Notes: generated by a model from the sequence alone, not told the origin. A DNA stretch of 64,000 nucleotides from Lycorma delicatula (GCF_047948215.1 NC_134461.1:82918103-82982102); one strand, 5' to 3'. Counted from the first letter of the stretch, positions 1 through 11,589 are shown. A program made the numbers and translations.

Positions 1-75
1 ACTAAATTTTAACGTATTATTTTACAAGAAAATCAATGGTGAAACTCGTTACTCGATAAATTCCTTAGACCTACT
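1..75 (+). repeat. Dispersed repeat fragment at window edge
   Basis: The first bases match 33720-33797 in reverse orientation, including TTTTAACGTATTATTTTACA and GTTACTCGATAAAT. The match stops near base 70, and the copy runs off the left edge. No coding potential is visible. The family is unclassified. Confidence 0.6.
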
Positions 76-2490
76 CTTTAAATTATAAGCCCTGAAACTA
101 AAATGCAGAAACCTTTTTACTTCTTATTTTAACTTTTAGTGAAGGGGGTGTGAGATTTAGAGAAAACATTACTTAAGCAAATTTATTAACCTTAAATATG
201 TATATTTTTATAAAAGTTTTTTTTAAATTTATTTCCCTCCTAAAAAATGTATGGCTCTAATTCTATTTTTTTTTTTTTTTCACTTTTACCGGTAAAGAAC
301 TTTTACCGGTATGACATACCCCGGACTCAAAATGAAAAGTAATTTTTTTCATTACTCACATAAAGGTTATACTACTTTCTTTAGTATTTTTAAACAATTC
401 TCTTTTAAATTATTTTTTTGTTAGGGATTACTTTCTTATAAATAAATTTTTCATAAATTTTACTCATACAGAAAAAAAGCCCCGTAAATCAAAACTTTTT
501 TTAACGTGGGAATTTTGATGCTTGAATTCTATTTTGGTAATTATATATATATATTATATTCTATTATATTATTATATTCATTTGGTATTTTGCCGCCGTT
601 TTTTTTTTAAATTATGTGAAATCATTAACGTTAAATACTTTGAATTATCATTAAACGTGAAGTATTTTTAGCAATACATAGAAAATATTAATATTTAAAA
701 CTATTAGTTCAGATAATTATATGTATTTTAAGAACAATATCTTCCTCCATAAAATGTAATATACCGTTACTTCTTTATGATAGCATGTAATAAAGTTTAT
801 CTTTATGATATACGGTATGTACAACCATTTAAATTTATTTATCTTTTATGACAGCTTTTATTACTACAATTATGAGCATAGAGATTATATTTCTCATTTA
901 TATTATTTTACATTTTGTATAACTAAAAATACAATTAGTTTATACTAGAATTCAGTTGGTTTTTATACGTTGAAAGTTTTTTATGTATATAAAAAAAGAA
1001 AGTTAACGGTACAACAAACCGTTGTAAAATACTAAAGAATAGTAAAAATGAATTAACCTAGACTATCATCCAACCCTTTCATTCCTTTCAGACTGTCTGT
1101 AATTTTAATTCAAATAAAAATTATTATTCTATGGTTTACTTACGTTTGAAATCCTTTATAGGTCAAATTTAGTAATTGAAATTTGATACACTTCCCGTTA
1201 TCCAATCGAGCTGAAATTTAGCACACAGATTTGGTTCTGATGACAATATAATGTAATATGTTGAATATTGTTGTAAATCCAATCTGGGAGGCATTATTTA
1301 ATATCGTTCTAAATCCAATATGGCGGACATTGTGAACATATATTTCTTTGTTTACATACTGATAACAAATGATATGTTTCGTTAACTAATTTTTTTTTTG
1401 TGGCAGCGAAACGATGGATTTGTTATTATAACCTATCGTTCCTGATTTGTTACTGTAAGTTACCTGTTTTTGTTACGACGACAAACCGAATTGTTATCGT
1501 AAGTAAATGAATTTTGTTACTATAACAAAATCATTTTTCTTCGCGTGAGAATAGTAAAGATTCTCTTGGGAACAAAAAATGAAATCAAAAAATACAAAAC
1601 AAAAGAAACTGCAACATAACGTAAAAAAATTTTACGTTGAAATAGCCGTGCAATAACGTAGTGCTAATAGAGTTAGATAGAATGAGAAAAAATTATAAAC
1701 CAATGTGAATGAATTGGTGGCATTTGAAAGAACAAATGCGGACGGGTGACTAAAAAGTAAAAAAATAATAAATTTCAAAAAAATTTATAAGTAAAATTTT
1801 ATAGTAAAAGATAAAAGTAAAATTTTAAAAAAGGTGTAAAAAATATAAAATAATTTTTCACTGATTATAAATCAGAACAATTTTCAACATTTGTAAAACG
1901 AAAACCATTGTGCGCTCATAAAATATTACTTTGTACAATCATTTTAATTTATGTTCACATTTTTTCCTTTATGGATTCTCACAGAACACTTATTCGAATT
2001 CTTCAGTATTCTATTATGTTGCCTAATCATTTTAATTTATGTTCACATTTTTACCTAATGCATTTTCACGGATTCGAATTCTTCAGTAATATTTTACGAG
2101 CGCACGATGGTTTTCTTTTTAAAAATGTTGAAAATTATTTTGATTATTTTATAATTACTGAAAATTTATTTTCTACTTTTTACAGCAATTTAGTTTTAAA
2201 AGAGAACAATTGTTTTATTTTTTTTTACTATTTTTTATTAAAAAAAAATAAGAGAAATTTTTAATAGAAAAAACAGGCAAAAATATTAGTAAAATTTCAC
2301 ATCACTTGTATTTTTACTCCTTTCATATTAATAAAATTTAAATTCATTGTTATTTCACTTAAAAAAAACAAAAAACGAGGCTTTTAAATTCGACTCGTGC
2401 CTATTTTTTTTATGTATAAGTCTTGATCTTTACTTTCCTGGCATCATAATTCTAGAGCTATGCTGCAAGAGAAAAAGTACGGTAATCAGT
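76..2490. other. AT-rich sequence without a recognisable gene
   Basis: Long A and T runs and short TA stretches. The part at about 1195-1560 has slightly higher complexity, with phrases such as AATATGGCGGAC and repeated GTTACTATAACAAA-like motifs. It reads as a diffuse old repeat. Short open frames here are low-complexity and resemble no protein family I know. Confidence 0.6.
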
Positions 2491-2494
2491 CAAA

Positions 2495-3360
2495 AAATGG
2501 GATATGGATTTTTTTTACATTTCTCGACGTTTCACGAGTCAGGCACCCCAAAAAAACAAAATAAAAACAAATTAGGGGCATGAATAGCTTGTAAGTATGA
2601 ACGTATGTTGATGAGTTTGAATTTTTAGACATTTTGTCTAAATAAACCGGTATTGATGACATTTTTTTACAGGGACTGTTGTATATGGGGCATTATTATT
2701 GGTAAAATATAGGAGTCAATCAATATCTTTAGGGGGAGATAGTTTTTTGGTGTCAATTTTCTCAGAATTTTGCAAACATAATCCCACTTTATATTATGCT
2801 CAGTACATGTATGCATGCTTATCTTTCCATTTTTAAAAAAACGTTTGTCCCAGAATACTCCCATCCCCCAAAAATGGAACGTTTTTATTTATTGCTAATT
2901 TTTTAACCGAGTTTTTTCTTTGTCTTCCTAGGCATTGTAGTAGTGCAAGTGGCTCAAAGAATTATTTTTGGGAATTATAATAAAATCTCATCATAATTCA
3001 CCTCCACCCAAACGAAAAACAAATTAGGTATTATTTTATTGGTTATACATTTTTCAGTGGAATTTTTTTTTCATTTTTTTCCATTTAACGTAGTAAAAGT
3101 ATAAAAAACAAATAAATTTCTTGGGAGATGATTTTGGAGGTGGGGAAACGAAAAATATAGCAATGTTTGAATTAAAAAATTTTTTTTTTGTTTATTTAAT
3201 ACATATAATGATAATTTTACAATAAAACTTCATCATAAATTACCCCCATCCAAAAAAGAAATCTTAGATAATATTTTTCATGTATAATTATTTTTCCACT
3301 ATATTAGAATAAATAACCAATGCCACGAAAGTAATACAACTTTTTTATCTTCTATACACA
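2495..3360 (+). repeat. Unclassified interspersed repeat RA, copy 1
   Basis: This stretch aligns by eye with the reverse complement of 52440-53260 and with 3530-3916 plus 5191-5290. Shared landmarks are GTCAATTTTCTCA, then GCAAACATAA, then GCTCAGTACA, a block beginning CTTCCTAGGCAT followed by AGTAGTGCAAG, and near the end AATAAATAACCAATGCCA. No convincing frame is conserved between copies, so it looks non-coding. TIRs or target duplications are not visible, so the class is unknown. Confidence 0.65.
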
Positions 3361-3388
3361 AATAATAGTCCTAATCGCATTAATAAAG

Positions 3389-3392
<4 letters not shown>

Positions 3393-3421
<29 letters not shown>
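3393..3421. repeat. (TA)n microsatellite
   Basis: About fourteen uninterrupted TA units between two direct copies of repeat RA. Confidence 0.9.
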
Positions 3422-3426
<5 letters not shown>

Positions 3427-3928
3427 TTATTTTTAAAAAAGTACATGTTAAATACACATGTATAATGCACTTACGCAATAATAGTAGTTGTTATTTGTAC
3501 TGATTTACCGTACAGTGACTTTTAATATCTCATTAGTTATATTGACATTTAGGGTCAAAGATTATCTTAAAAAAAGAGGTCGAGGACAGATAGACCTTTT
3601 TTTAACTGCTAACTATATAAGCCTATATTATATATGGTATTAACTCGTTAAGTTCAGTACATACGTGCACGCTTATGTTATCATTTTTAATTTTTCCCCA
3701 ATAATCCCTTTTCCCCGAAAAAATTAAAACTTTCATTTTAGTGCATATTATTTAATCTAATTTTTTAATGTATTCCTAGGAATAGTAATAGTATAAGCGA
3801 CCCAAAAAATTACTTTGGGGTAATATTAGAAGGTAGGGGAGCCGATCAAATTTTAATAATTTAGATCTTTTTAAACTTTTTTTGTTTATTTTCATGTATC
3901 ATTCTTTTTTCACTACATTAAAATAAAT

Positions 3929-5190
3929 CAAAAATAAATAAATCAAAAATCTTAACTAGAATTCTATACAGAATAAATGAGAGGAGAGTGGAAGAAGTGT
4001 TAGGAGAAGACAAATTTGGTTTCAGGAAAAGTATAGGGACAAGGGAAGCAATTTTAGGTGTCAGATTAATAGTAGAAGGAAGATTAAAGAAAAACAAACC
4101 AACATACTTGTCATTTAAAGACCTAGAAAAGGCATTCGATAACGTAGACTGGAATAAAATGTTCAGCATTTTACAAAAATTAGGGTTCAAATACAGAGAT
4201 AGAAGAACAATTGCTAACATGTACAGGAACCAAACAGCAACAGTAATAATTGAAAAACATAAGAAAGAAGCCGTAATAAGAAAGGGAGTTCGACAAGGAT
4301 GTTCCCTATCCCCGTTACTTTTTAATCTTTACATGGAACTAGCAGTTAATGATGTTAAAGAACAATTTAGATTTGGAGTAACAGTACAAGGTGAAAAGAT
4401 AAAGATGCTACGATTTGCTGATGATATAGTAATTCTAGCCGAGAGTAAAAAGGATTTAGAAGAAACAATGAATGGCATAGATGAAGTCCTACGCAAGAAC
4501 TATCGCATGAAAATAAACAAGAACAAAACAAAGGTAATGAAATGTAGTAGAAATAACAAAGATGGACCACTGAATGTGAAAATAGGAGGAGAAAAGATTG
4601 TGGAGGTAGAAGAATTTTGTTATTTGGGAAGTAGAATTACTAAAGATGGACGAAGCAGGAGCGATAAGAATGCCGAATAGCACAGGCGAAACGAGCCTTC
4701 AGTCAGAAATATAATTTGTTTACATTAAAAATTAATTTAAATGTCAGGAAAAGATTTTTGAAAGTATATGTTTGGAGTGTCGCTTTATATGGAAGTGAAA
4801 CTTGGACAATCGGAGTATCTGAGAGGAAAAGATTAGAAGCTTTTGAAATGTGGTGCTGTAGGAGAATGTTAAAGATCAGATGGGTGGATAAAGTGACAAA
4901 TGAAGAGGTGTTGCAGCAAATAGATGAAGAAAGAAACATTTGGAAAAATATAGTTAAAAGAAGAGACAGACTTATAGGCCACATACTAAGGCATCCTGGA
5001 ATAGTCGCTTTAATACTGGAAGGACAGGTAGAAGGAAAAAATTGTGTAGGCAGGCCACATTTGGAATATGTAAAACAAATTGTTAGGGATGTAGGATGTA
5101 GAGGGTATACTGAAATGAAACGACTAGCACTAGATAGGGGATCTTGGAGAGCAGCATCAAACCAGTCAAATGACTGAAGACAAAAAAAAA
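3929..5190 (+). mobile_element. 5'-truncated LINE, family L-A copy 1
   Basis: A non-LTR retrotransposon fragment flanked by a 12-bp target duplication, ATTAAAATAAAT, at 3917-3928 and 5191-5202. It ends in TGACTGAAGAC plus an A-run, exactly like copy 2 (48466-49750) and copy 3 (30869-31784, minus). The element starts inside the reverse transcriptase, so it is 5'-truncated. A short filler of A/T triplets separates the left duplication from recognisable LINE sequence near 3943. RTE-like affinity is my reading of the protein; the clade is not proven. Confidence 0.9.
3943..5177 (+). pseudogene. LINE reverse transcriptase with frameshift
   Basis: Encodes the RT palm and the C-terminal region of an endonuclease/RT polyprotein, which makes cDNA at a nicked target. 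Visible motifs in order are QFGFRKS-like (DKFGFRKS), DLEKAFDNVDW, RQGCSLSPLLFNLYMELA, the catalytic FADDIVILAE at 4413-4442, NKTKVMKCS and YLGSRITKDGRSRSD. The frame breaks near 4663-4675, where copy 2 has one more base. It resumes at 4716 with VWSVALYGSETWTI, MLKIRWVDKVTNEEVL, IGHILRHPG and WRAASNQSND before the stop at 5175-5177. The N-terminal endonuclease and early RT motifs are missing. This is dead on arrival (truncation) and later frameshifted. Confidence 0.9.
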
Positions 5191-5290
5191 ATTAAAATAA
5201 ATAACCATTGCCAGAAAAGTATTACAACTTTATTGTCAACTTTTTATCAAATGCAGCCTATATTGGTGTCTTTATATCATTTTAATACTC

Positions 5291-6320
5291 ATAACACCAA
5301 CAATAAACTTTTTATCGTTATTATGAAGCTTTACTGATTTTAACTTTTACATTTATTGGAATAAATATTTTTGTTTTAACCCAAAAGAGAAGAGTTACTG
5401 TTGGTTTTAACTAAAAAATAAAAAATTTCAAAAACTCTTTCATTCTATAACTTTTGCTAAAATAACTCTGATAACTTTACTGGTTGACTTAGAGGAGATC
5501 GTAACAAGATTCCTCAAATATATCAGAACTATATCAAGTGGAAGAACGTCCAGGATTGACCAGGTTGAAAAGGCTTTTTTCCCGTATTCTCCGAGTGTTA
5601 CTCAGAGTAAAGTGAGCTCCTACTGAAATCCTCATCGAGTCTGTCTTCCATGATTTCATAATTTTCATTTATGTTTTTACGCAAATGCACAGGAGTAGGC
5701 CTACTATCAACAACTCTTTCTTCAATTGCATACTCGCTTAGGTCGATCGTTTTAATTTAACATTGTACAAATCAAAATTCTCGCTATATAAGTGAAAATA
5801 ACTTCAATTTCAAACTATTCTGGTACTTTGTTAAGTAACTGAAAGCAGCTAATAAATCTTCGCTAACATCTGATGACGTATATAGTATTACCAATCTACT
5901 TGTCATGTCATGGAAAGAACATTTTAGCATCTCTTTGAACACTAAAGTAATATGACACGTTTTCACTTTATATTTAACATGTTTTCTCTAATTAATTATT
6001 AATTTATTAAGAAATATTATTTAAAATTTATCTTTCATGTTAAATCACGAATCTATTATGCATTTTATTAGTTATAAATAAATAATAAATTTAACCTAAT
6101 TTAAAGATTAAATAACATTTTAAATTTTATTTAAAGGTAAATGTATTATTCTAAATTTCATTAAAAATGTATAAACTAAGATTGAAATCTTATACAATTT
6201 CAAGACTGACACAATTACATTTCTGAATAAAGATTAGTATTCCTAATGTAAGTTGCTTTTATGTAATTCGATTTTACAATTAACATTTTGCAAAAGACTT
6301 AGGTGGCATAGAGTAGTGTT
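5291..6320. other. No recognisable gene
   Basis: AT-rich. The block 5480-5760 is less repetitive and more balanced in composition, but neither strand gives a readable protein family. Nothing else can be supported. Confidence 0.5.
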
Positions 6321-6463
6321 AGGGTTAGAGTGAACAGCGGGGGCGAGTAGGAGGAATCACATAATTTTCGCGGTATGAAATATGGACCAGTTTCTTTCCC
6401 ATTTTGTCTTATATTATTGGATAATATTCATTTACAATAAATAAATAATAAATTCCACCATGT

Positions 6464-7761
6464 CCGGGTGATTCAAAAAATACTTTATAAATTTAAAAGC
6501 ATATAAAAATTTATTTAGATAACTTACATATTCGGTTGAGGTCTCATTTCATAGCAAAACACAATTTTTGAATACCGCAGTTCATTAGTACTGAATTCGG
6601 CCACCAGTGTTATTCAAAATGGATACATTTACTGATGCGGAATGTGCTCGCTATGAGTTTTTGGTTTCACGATTTGCAGTCAACAACTGCATTTTAACGT
6701 AATTTTCGTAGAGTACGGTATGAAGCCTTCTAGTAGGCAAATAATTTACTGCTGGCAACAAACCTTCGTTGATACAGGTTGTTCTGTTAAATATAAAATC
6801 ACCAGGACGCCCAAACGTCACTGAAGCTACTGTGGAACAACTCAGAAAAAAGCTTTACACGTAGTCCGAAGAAATCAACTGGACGTGCGTCACGTGAGAC
6901 TGGCATTCCACAACTGTTTGGCACGTATTATGTAAACGATTGCTCTGGAAGCCATTCAAACTAATCAGGGTTCAACACATTACAGATGATGACAAAGTTA
7001 CTTGGCTGTACTTTTATGTGGAAATGATGGATAGAATTGCAGACAACGATGCGTTTTTAGACAATGTAATATTTAGTGATGAATCAACGTTTCACATCAA
7101 TGACGTTTCACACCCATAACTGATGAATATGGTAGCGAAACCCTCGAAACTTTGCAGCACATTCGTGATAGCCCGAAGGTCAATGTTTTATTTTGCCCTA
7201 AACAAACAAAGACTGTACAGCCCGTTTTTTCCCCAAGAGGCTACCGTAAATGGTATCGTTTATCTGAACATGCTTAAAAAATTTTCTAATTCCTCAGTTA
7301 GATGACCAAGATGGGTGCCATTTTTATCAGTAAGATTAGGTACCACTTCACTACCGCCTAGAAATCCAAGATTTTTTGACACCCGATTCCCAGGTTGGTG
7401 GATTGATCGTGAAGGTCCAATAGTATGGCCACCTAGTCCACCAGATTTGACACCTCTATATTTTTCATCGAAGGGTTTCATTAAAGATCGGGTTTATGTA
7501 CCAGCTTTGCCTTCTGATGTTGAGCTAAGACTTCGAATTAATACCCGACTTGCTGGCTACAGTCTCGAATAAAATCGACTTCATGTGGGATGTATGTCGC
7601 ATTACAAATAGAAGCCGTATCGAACCAAATTGAATTTTAGTTGACAGACTTGATGTGTTTTTCTATGAAATGAGACTCAACCGAGTCTGTAAAGTCTGTA
7701 AAGTTAACTCAATAAATTTTATGTGCTTTTAAAATTGTGAAGTCATTTTTGAATCACCCGG
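6464..7761 (+). mobile_element. Mariner-like DNA transposon with long TIRs
   Basis: Begins CCGGGTGATTCAAAAA and ends with the inverted GAATCACCCGG. The inverted match continues inward for about 100 bp on each side (6464-6562 and 7655-7761), through GGTTGAG(G)TCTCATTTCATAG. The total length is about 1.3 kb, normal for mariner/IS630 elements. A TA duplication is not clean: the left flank reads TG and extra bases lie on the right before a TA, so the ends have eroded. It sits inside repeat RB. Confidence 0.88.
6619..7640 (+). pseudogene. Mariner-family transposase, many frame breaks
   Basis: DDE transposase relic. The likely start is ATG at 6619 (MDTFTDAECARYEF). Recognisable pieces are DNVIFSDESTFHIND near 7059-7100, carrying the first catalytic Asp, EATVNGIVYLNML near 7235-7275, DDQDGCHFYQ near 7300-7330, then WPPSPPDLTPLYF near 7432-7465 with the third Asp, and FIKDRVYVPALPSDVE near 7477-7525. 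At 7325-7345 the canonical FYQQDGA block reads YQ, stop, D, stop, so two nonsense changes flank the second catalytic Asp. Frameshifts separate the blocks. Non-functional. Confidence 0.85.
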
Positions 7762-7862
7762 TTCTGAATAATTAATAATTCATAATTGATTAGACAGAAA
7801 TGTTTGAGATAAATTTTCTTTAACCTATGCACATTTATATTTATTTACATCTTACAAAGTTT

Positions 7863-7875
<13 letters not shown>

Positions 7876-7894
<19 letters not shown>
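7876..7894. repeat. (TA)n microsatellite
   Basis: A pure TA run within the downstream part of repeat RB; the sister copy at 24.8-25.2 kb lacks it. Confidence 0.8.
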
Positions 7895-8060
7895 AAATCG
7901 ACTATACCGGAAATGGGTCATTAATTTACTCTGTTGTACTACGTGGAGTCTAGTTTCTATTACAAACAAAATGTGACTGATGGTATATCATTAGAAGTTA
8001 TCTATAATCCAAAAGTGGGAAACCTCAAAAGTGTAAAATGCAGCTTAACCGTATCATTTA

Positions 8061-9720
8061 TACATCGACCTTATTTAAGCTATTGGCTACAACAACAGTT
8101 GTCTTTTTTCATTAGAATAATGGTAATATACTTCTCAGCTCGTTAACTCCATACGTATACCTGAAATTTATTAAAACAATCAAATAATCATAATCCAACT
8201 GTGCTATAATAGTTTCTATGAACTTTATTCCTAAATTTGACTCAGATTCAAATCCTCTACATGTTTTGCTTAAAAAGTTTATGTATCTATTTTTCGCAAA
8301 CACACAGTTATTTTACGCCAAACATAAAATAGTGTTTTCCAATGTGTTTTGTCTTTTACTTTATATTTCTTGAAAACTACTAAAAGTACAGTTCTGGGAC
8401 CTATTTTCGTTTTCAATTTTTGAGGTCAGATTTCATATAAAACCATTAAATTTACCCATTAATTTGGGTCCTAAAAATTACAGTTTTGCTTAATTTTACC
8501 GAAGGCGCAGAAATCAGGGCGAAATCACCAGCCGATACTCAGTAACGAACGTTTCCGAACGTATCTTTAAATGAAGTTTCTTTTTTATTTTCACCAGTAT
8601 AACATGAACTAAATATTATTAAATTCTTCATGAGTCATGATGTAAAAATGAATAAATTACATTTTAAATGAATTTTGCCGTACTAAACTATTACAACGGC
8701 CGCTTGTTACAATAACTGATTGTAGCATTGATGACGTTCAAAATACCATTCAATGATAGAATAATGTATATATAAGCATATTTTTTATACATACTATAAA
8801 ATTTGGCGGTTTAGTTGCTCAAAGGCTTAGGACTCCTTTATAAAAGGGAGCGGTTTCTTTTGCATTTATTCATTTAGAATAAATGTATCCAAAATCTATT
8901 TATGATTAAAACTAAAGCCTATTAAATTTTTAAAAAAATTAGAAAATATTTTTGAAGATTTGAAGCTCTGCTTCTTGGAGAGATATTTTTTTTCTAGTTA
9001 TAAATCATGAAAATATATAAAAAATTGAAAACGTGGTGTAGTCCAGGGAGTCTTGAATAAAATAATCTTTCATGATCAAATATCAGCTACATCATCATTA
9101 AATATTATTATTAAGTAATATAACATGAATGCTAAATAAGCTTAAAATCTGCTAAAATATACAATAAATATTGTTTAGACTTATAATTCCTTTTACGAAC
9201 AAATAAACAGCAGTATTTTATTTTTAATATGCAATATATAATTTATAATATGGCCATTTCATTTAATAAATAAAACATTAATATCTGTTGCAATATTAAC
9301 TATGTAACCAATTTTTTTTAACTTTTCCTTAAGCAAGATAAAAGAGTAATGAATTTAAAAAAAAAACAAAAAAAAAAAAACATTGATTACGGTATAACAT
9401 AAAAAGAACGGAACGGTTATCGAAATAGATTATTTGATAGACACATTCAAGAAACCATTTATAAATCCTAAAAATCTACTAAATGCATCGTATCAGAGAA
9501 CAAAAATATTCCTGCACTTGTCAAAAATTTAATATACAGAGTAATTCAGGAAGAAAAGGAAATAATTTTGGAGTCTAGAGTCAGAGTGTTGTGTTACGGC
9601 CAGAAAAAAATTTCATCAGGATTTCCAATTTTTCTGGAACAGCACCCTCACTAATTTTAGGTACGAGACGCCACTGATTCTAACTGTACCTAATTTTTTC
9701 CAAAAAAAAATACTATTACT
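8061..9720. other. AT-rich sequence without a recognisable gene
   Basis: No coding or structural element could be supported. Around 9535-9550 is AATATACAGAGT, and an inverted ACTCTGTATATT occurs near 21516. This phrase may be an element terminus, but no body could be delimited. Confidence 0.5.
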
Positions 9721-9721
9721 G

Positions 9722-9758
9722 TCATACTAGAACAACGTGACACGTTGTTCTAGTATGA
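9722..9758. repeat. Perfect 18-bp inverted repeat, 1-nt spacer
   Basis: The left arm TCATACTAGAACAACGTG (9722-9739) and its exact reverse complement (9741-9758) are separated by a single A, giving a 37-bp near-palindrome. It is the only GC-moderate motif in its neighbourhood. It could be a cruciform-prone site or the abutting ends of a small element; no function is assigned. Confidence 0.95.
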
Positions 9759-9759
9759 A

Positions 9760-10316
9760 AGGGATTAATTTTTATAAATTCATTTTTTTTTTTTAAGTGT
9801 TGTTCTGTTTTGAATATTAAAAGCTGATCGTTTTTAATATATTTCATACACTTTATTTCATCAATTTCCTCAAAAATTGAATTTGAATTTAAAAAAATTA
9901 AATTCCGTTTTGAATCCTCTGTGTTGAAAAACAACGTGTTTTGAGTATTATATTTAGGACGGAAAATGTTTTCTCGTTGGTCAAATATTGTTGGCATGAA
10001 AGATATGAAGACAAAACTCTCACTTAAAACGCTTCTGCTGTTGCCTTTGTATGAGACTGTAAAGTCTCGGTTAAAATTAAAAATTAAATAGAGAGATATT
10101 TTATCAAATAAAATACATAACCATTATGGTTATTTTGCTCTTAACCAGATGCCATACATCATGACCTTCAACATTTTCCCTAATTCTCAGCTATACTTTT
10201 AACATCCTGTTAGCTCCCATAAAATTTTAGTTCATGTATAATTTTTACTCCTTGTTGCTTTATTCATCTTCTTCTGATGCTTCTAGCAATATTTTAATTA
10301 ATTTATCTTTCCTTTT
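9760..10316. other. No recognisable gene
   Basis: AT-rich, with a short minus-strand open frame (9722-9997) that has no family resemblance. This is the target region of the R1-like insertion. Confidence 0.5.
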
Positions 10317-10327
10317 AAGATATGTCC

Positions 10328-11267
10328 GTGTCCATCTTCTTCTGTCTGGTTCTCTCCTCCGCAGACAGAAGAAGATGGACACGTACACTGACGGAGGAGA
10401 TGGAGAACAAGTGGCAAGAACGGTGGGACGGCAGCACAAAAGGCAGATGGACACACCGCCTGGTGAGAGATGTAAGGCGCTGGCGAGAGAGAGCTCATGG
10501 CTTGCTGGATTACAGCCGTACCCAGTTTATGGCGGGCCATGGGGATACAGAGCATACCTTCATAAGTACGGCCTCGATGATGAACAGAACTGCCCGGTAT
10601 GCGAGGAGGAGGAAACGCCATAATACGTGTTTCGGACAGTGGAAAAACCTAGGACAGAGCTACTTGACGTACTAGGTAGGGAAGTTATGTTCCAGCCTGA
10701 GGAGCTGATGGACATAATGATAGAAAAGAAAGGAAACTGGAAGGCGATCTCTACGTATGTGAAAATCATGATGAGGGACCTCCAAGCATGGGAGGAGTCA
10801 CGAAACAATGGGCGGCGTCGGTGAGTGCGGGGGCAGACAGGTTCGTGAGTGAGCGACTAGGGAGTCCCTCGTACATGTGAGGGTCGCCTTGACGTGACGA
10901 CACTCCGCTCCCGTATCTGTTGGCATCCACAGATATTGTGTGACTTTCTTCTTTGTGTGTAGTATGTAGTTACATATAGTTACACAGTTACTTGATGTAT
11001 GGTGATGTTTCTTGTTTGCTGTTGTTTTGCTGTAACTGATGTGCTTCTGTTGATATTGCACTATGACGTATGAATGTGTGAGTGGGCGTGTAACCCCCTT
11101 CCAGAAGGAATGCTTCGTTAGCGGTTCCAGGAAGGGTGGTAGCCAGGGGTAGTGGTTTAGTCGGTAGTGCGCAAGTTTACATACGCATATTAATAACATC
11201 GTGCGGTACCTGTTAGCGAGCCCGATACTGCTTAAGCGTCCGTAAATGGGATTCTCCACCTCTTTAA

Positions 11268-11301
<34 letters not shown>

Positions 11302-11306
11302 AAAAA
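10328..11306 (+). mobile_element. R1-like LINE 3' end with inverted 5' segment
   Basis: A non-LTR insertion flanked by the 11-bp duplication AAGATATGTCC (10317-10327 and 11307-11317). The 3' end is a long A-run (about 11269-11306, one G inside). The first 34 bases (10328-10361) are antisense to the element; the sense part starts at 10362. A 22-bp perfect inverted repeat (10327-10348 with 10362-10383; one base is shared with the left duplication) marks the overlap. This is the classical outcome of twin priming during target-primed reverse transcription. The body is noticeably more GC-rich than its surroundings. The 3' UTR is 10825-11268. Confidence 0.9.
10362..10824 (+). pseudogene. C-terminus of R1-type LINE ORF2, broken
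   Basis: Encodes the region after the RT domain of an R1-clade protein. The first frame reads DRRRWTRTLTEEMENKWQER, WDGSTKGRWTHRLVRDVRRW and HGLLDYSRTQFMAGHG up to about 10540. A frameshift there leads to AYLHKYGLDDEQNCPVCEEE, which carries the Cys pair of the C-terminal CCHC-type motif. An in-frame stop at 10621-10623 follows ETP, where family members continue EHVFFRC. The frame then runs to the stop at 10822-10824 (DLQAWEESRNNGRRR). R1 elements are known from arthropod rDNA and elsewhere; here the insertion is in ordinary AT-rich DNA. Confidence 0.85.
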
Positions 11307-11589
11307 AAGATATGTCCCAGATAATTAGTTTTCCTATTACGAATCGTTGTGATTACACTTCTAATCAACTATCTTCATTAGTTCATACTTTTCATTTTTC
11401 TATCATCTTAATTTCTCCAATCTCCTGTAAGTCAACATTCCAGATGCTTACAGATTTTCTTCTAATTTTTTACTTAGTGCCCACGGTTCACACCAAAACA
11501 TCTAGGTGTACATCACGGTTCACATCACATTTCTTTCTAGTCTTGTTTTTATTTTTTGTTATATACTCAACATTCTTATAAAATTTTAA

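Larger units (their letters stand above)
3530..5290 (+). repeat. Repeat RA copy 2, split by a LINE
   Basis: The left part, 3530-3928, matches copy 1 from the GTACATGTATGCATGCTT-like block onward. The right part, from 5191, resumes with AATAAATAACCATTGCCA, which corresponds to 3310-3330 of copy 1. Removing 3929-5190 and one copy of ATTAAAATAAAT restores a continuous copy, so the LINE inserted into a pre-existing repeat. Confidence 0.75.
6325..8060 (+). repeat. Interspersed repeat RB, interrupted by a mariner
   Basis: Matches the reverse complement of 24810-25200. Before the mariner both copies have TATTGGATAATATTCATTTA and AAATAATAAATTCCACC. After it both resume with ATTCATAA(T/C)TGATTAG, then TTTAACCTA, then ATTAATTT and finally AACCCAAAAGTGGGAAACCTCAA-like sequence at about 8010-8030. 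The 24.8-25.2 kb copy serves as the empty site for the mariner at 6464-7761. Confidence 0.75.

Noticed and set aside
11246..11581. 111-codon frame starting with a poly-lysine stretch
   Set aside because: It reads through the poly(A) tail of the R1-like LINE and AT-rich flank; no domain.
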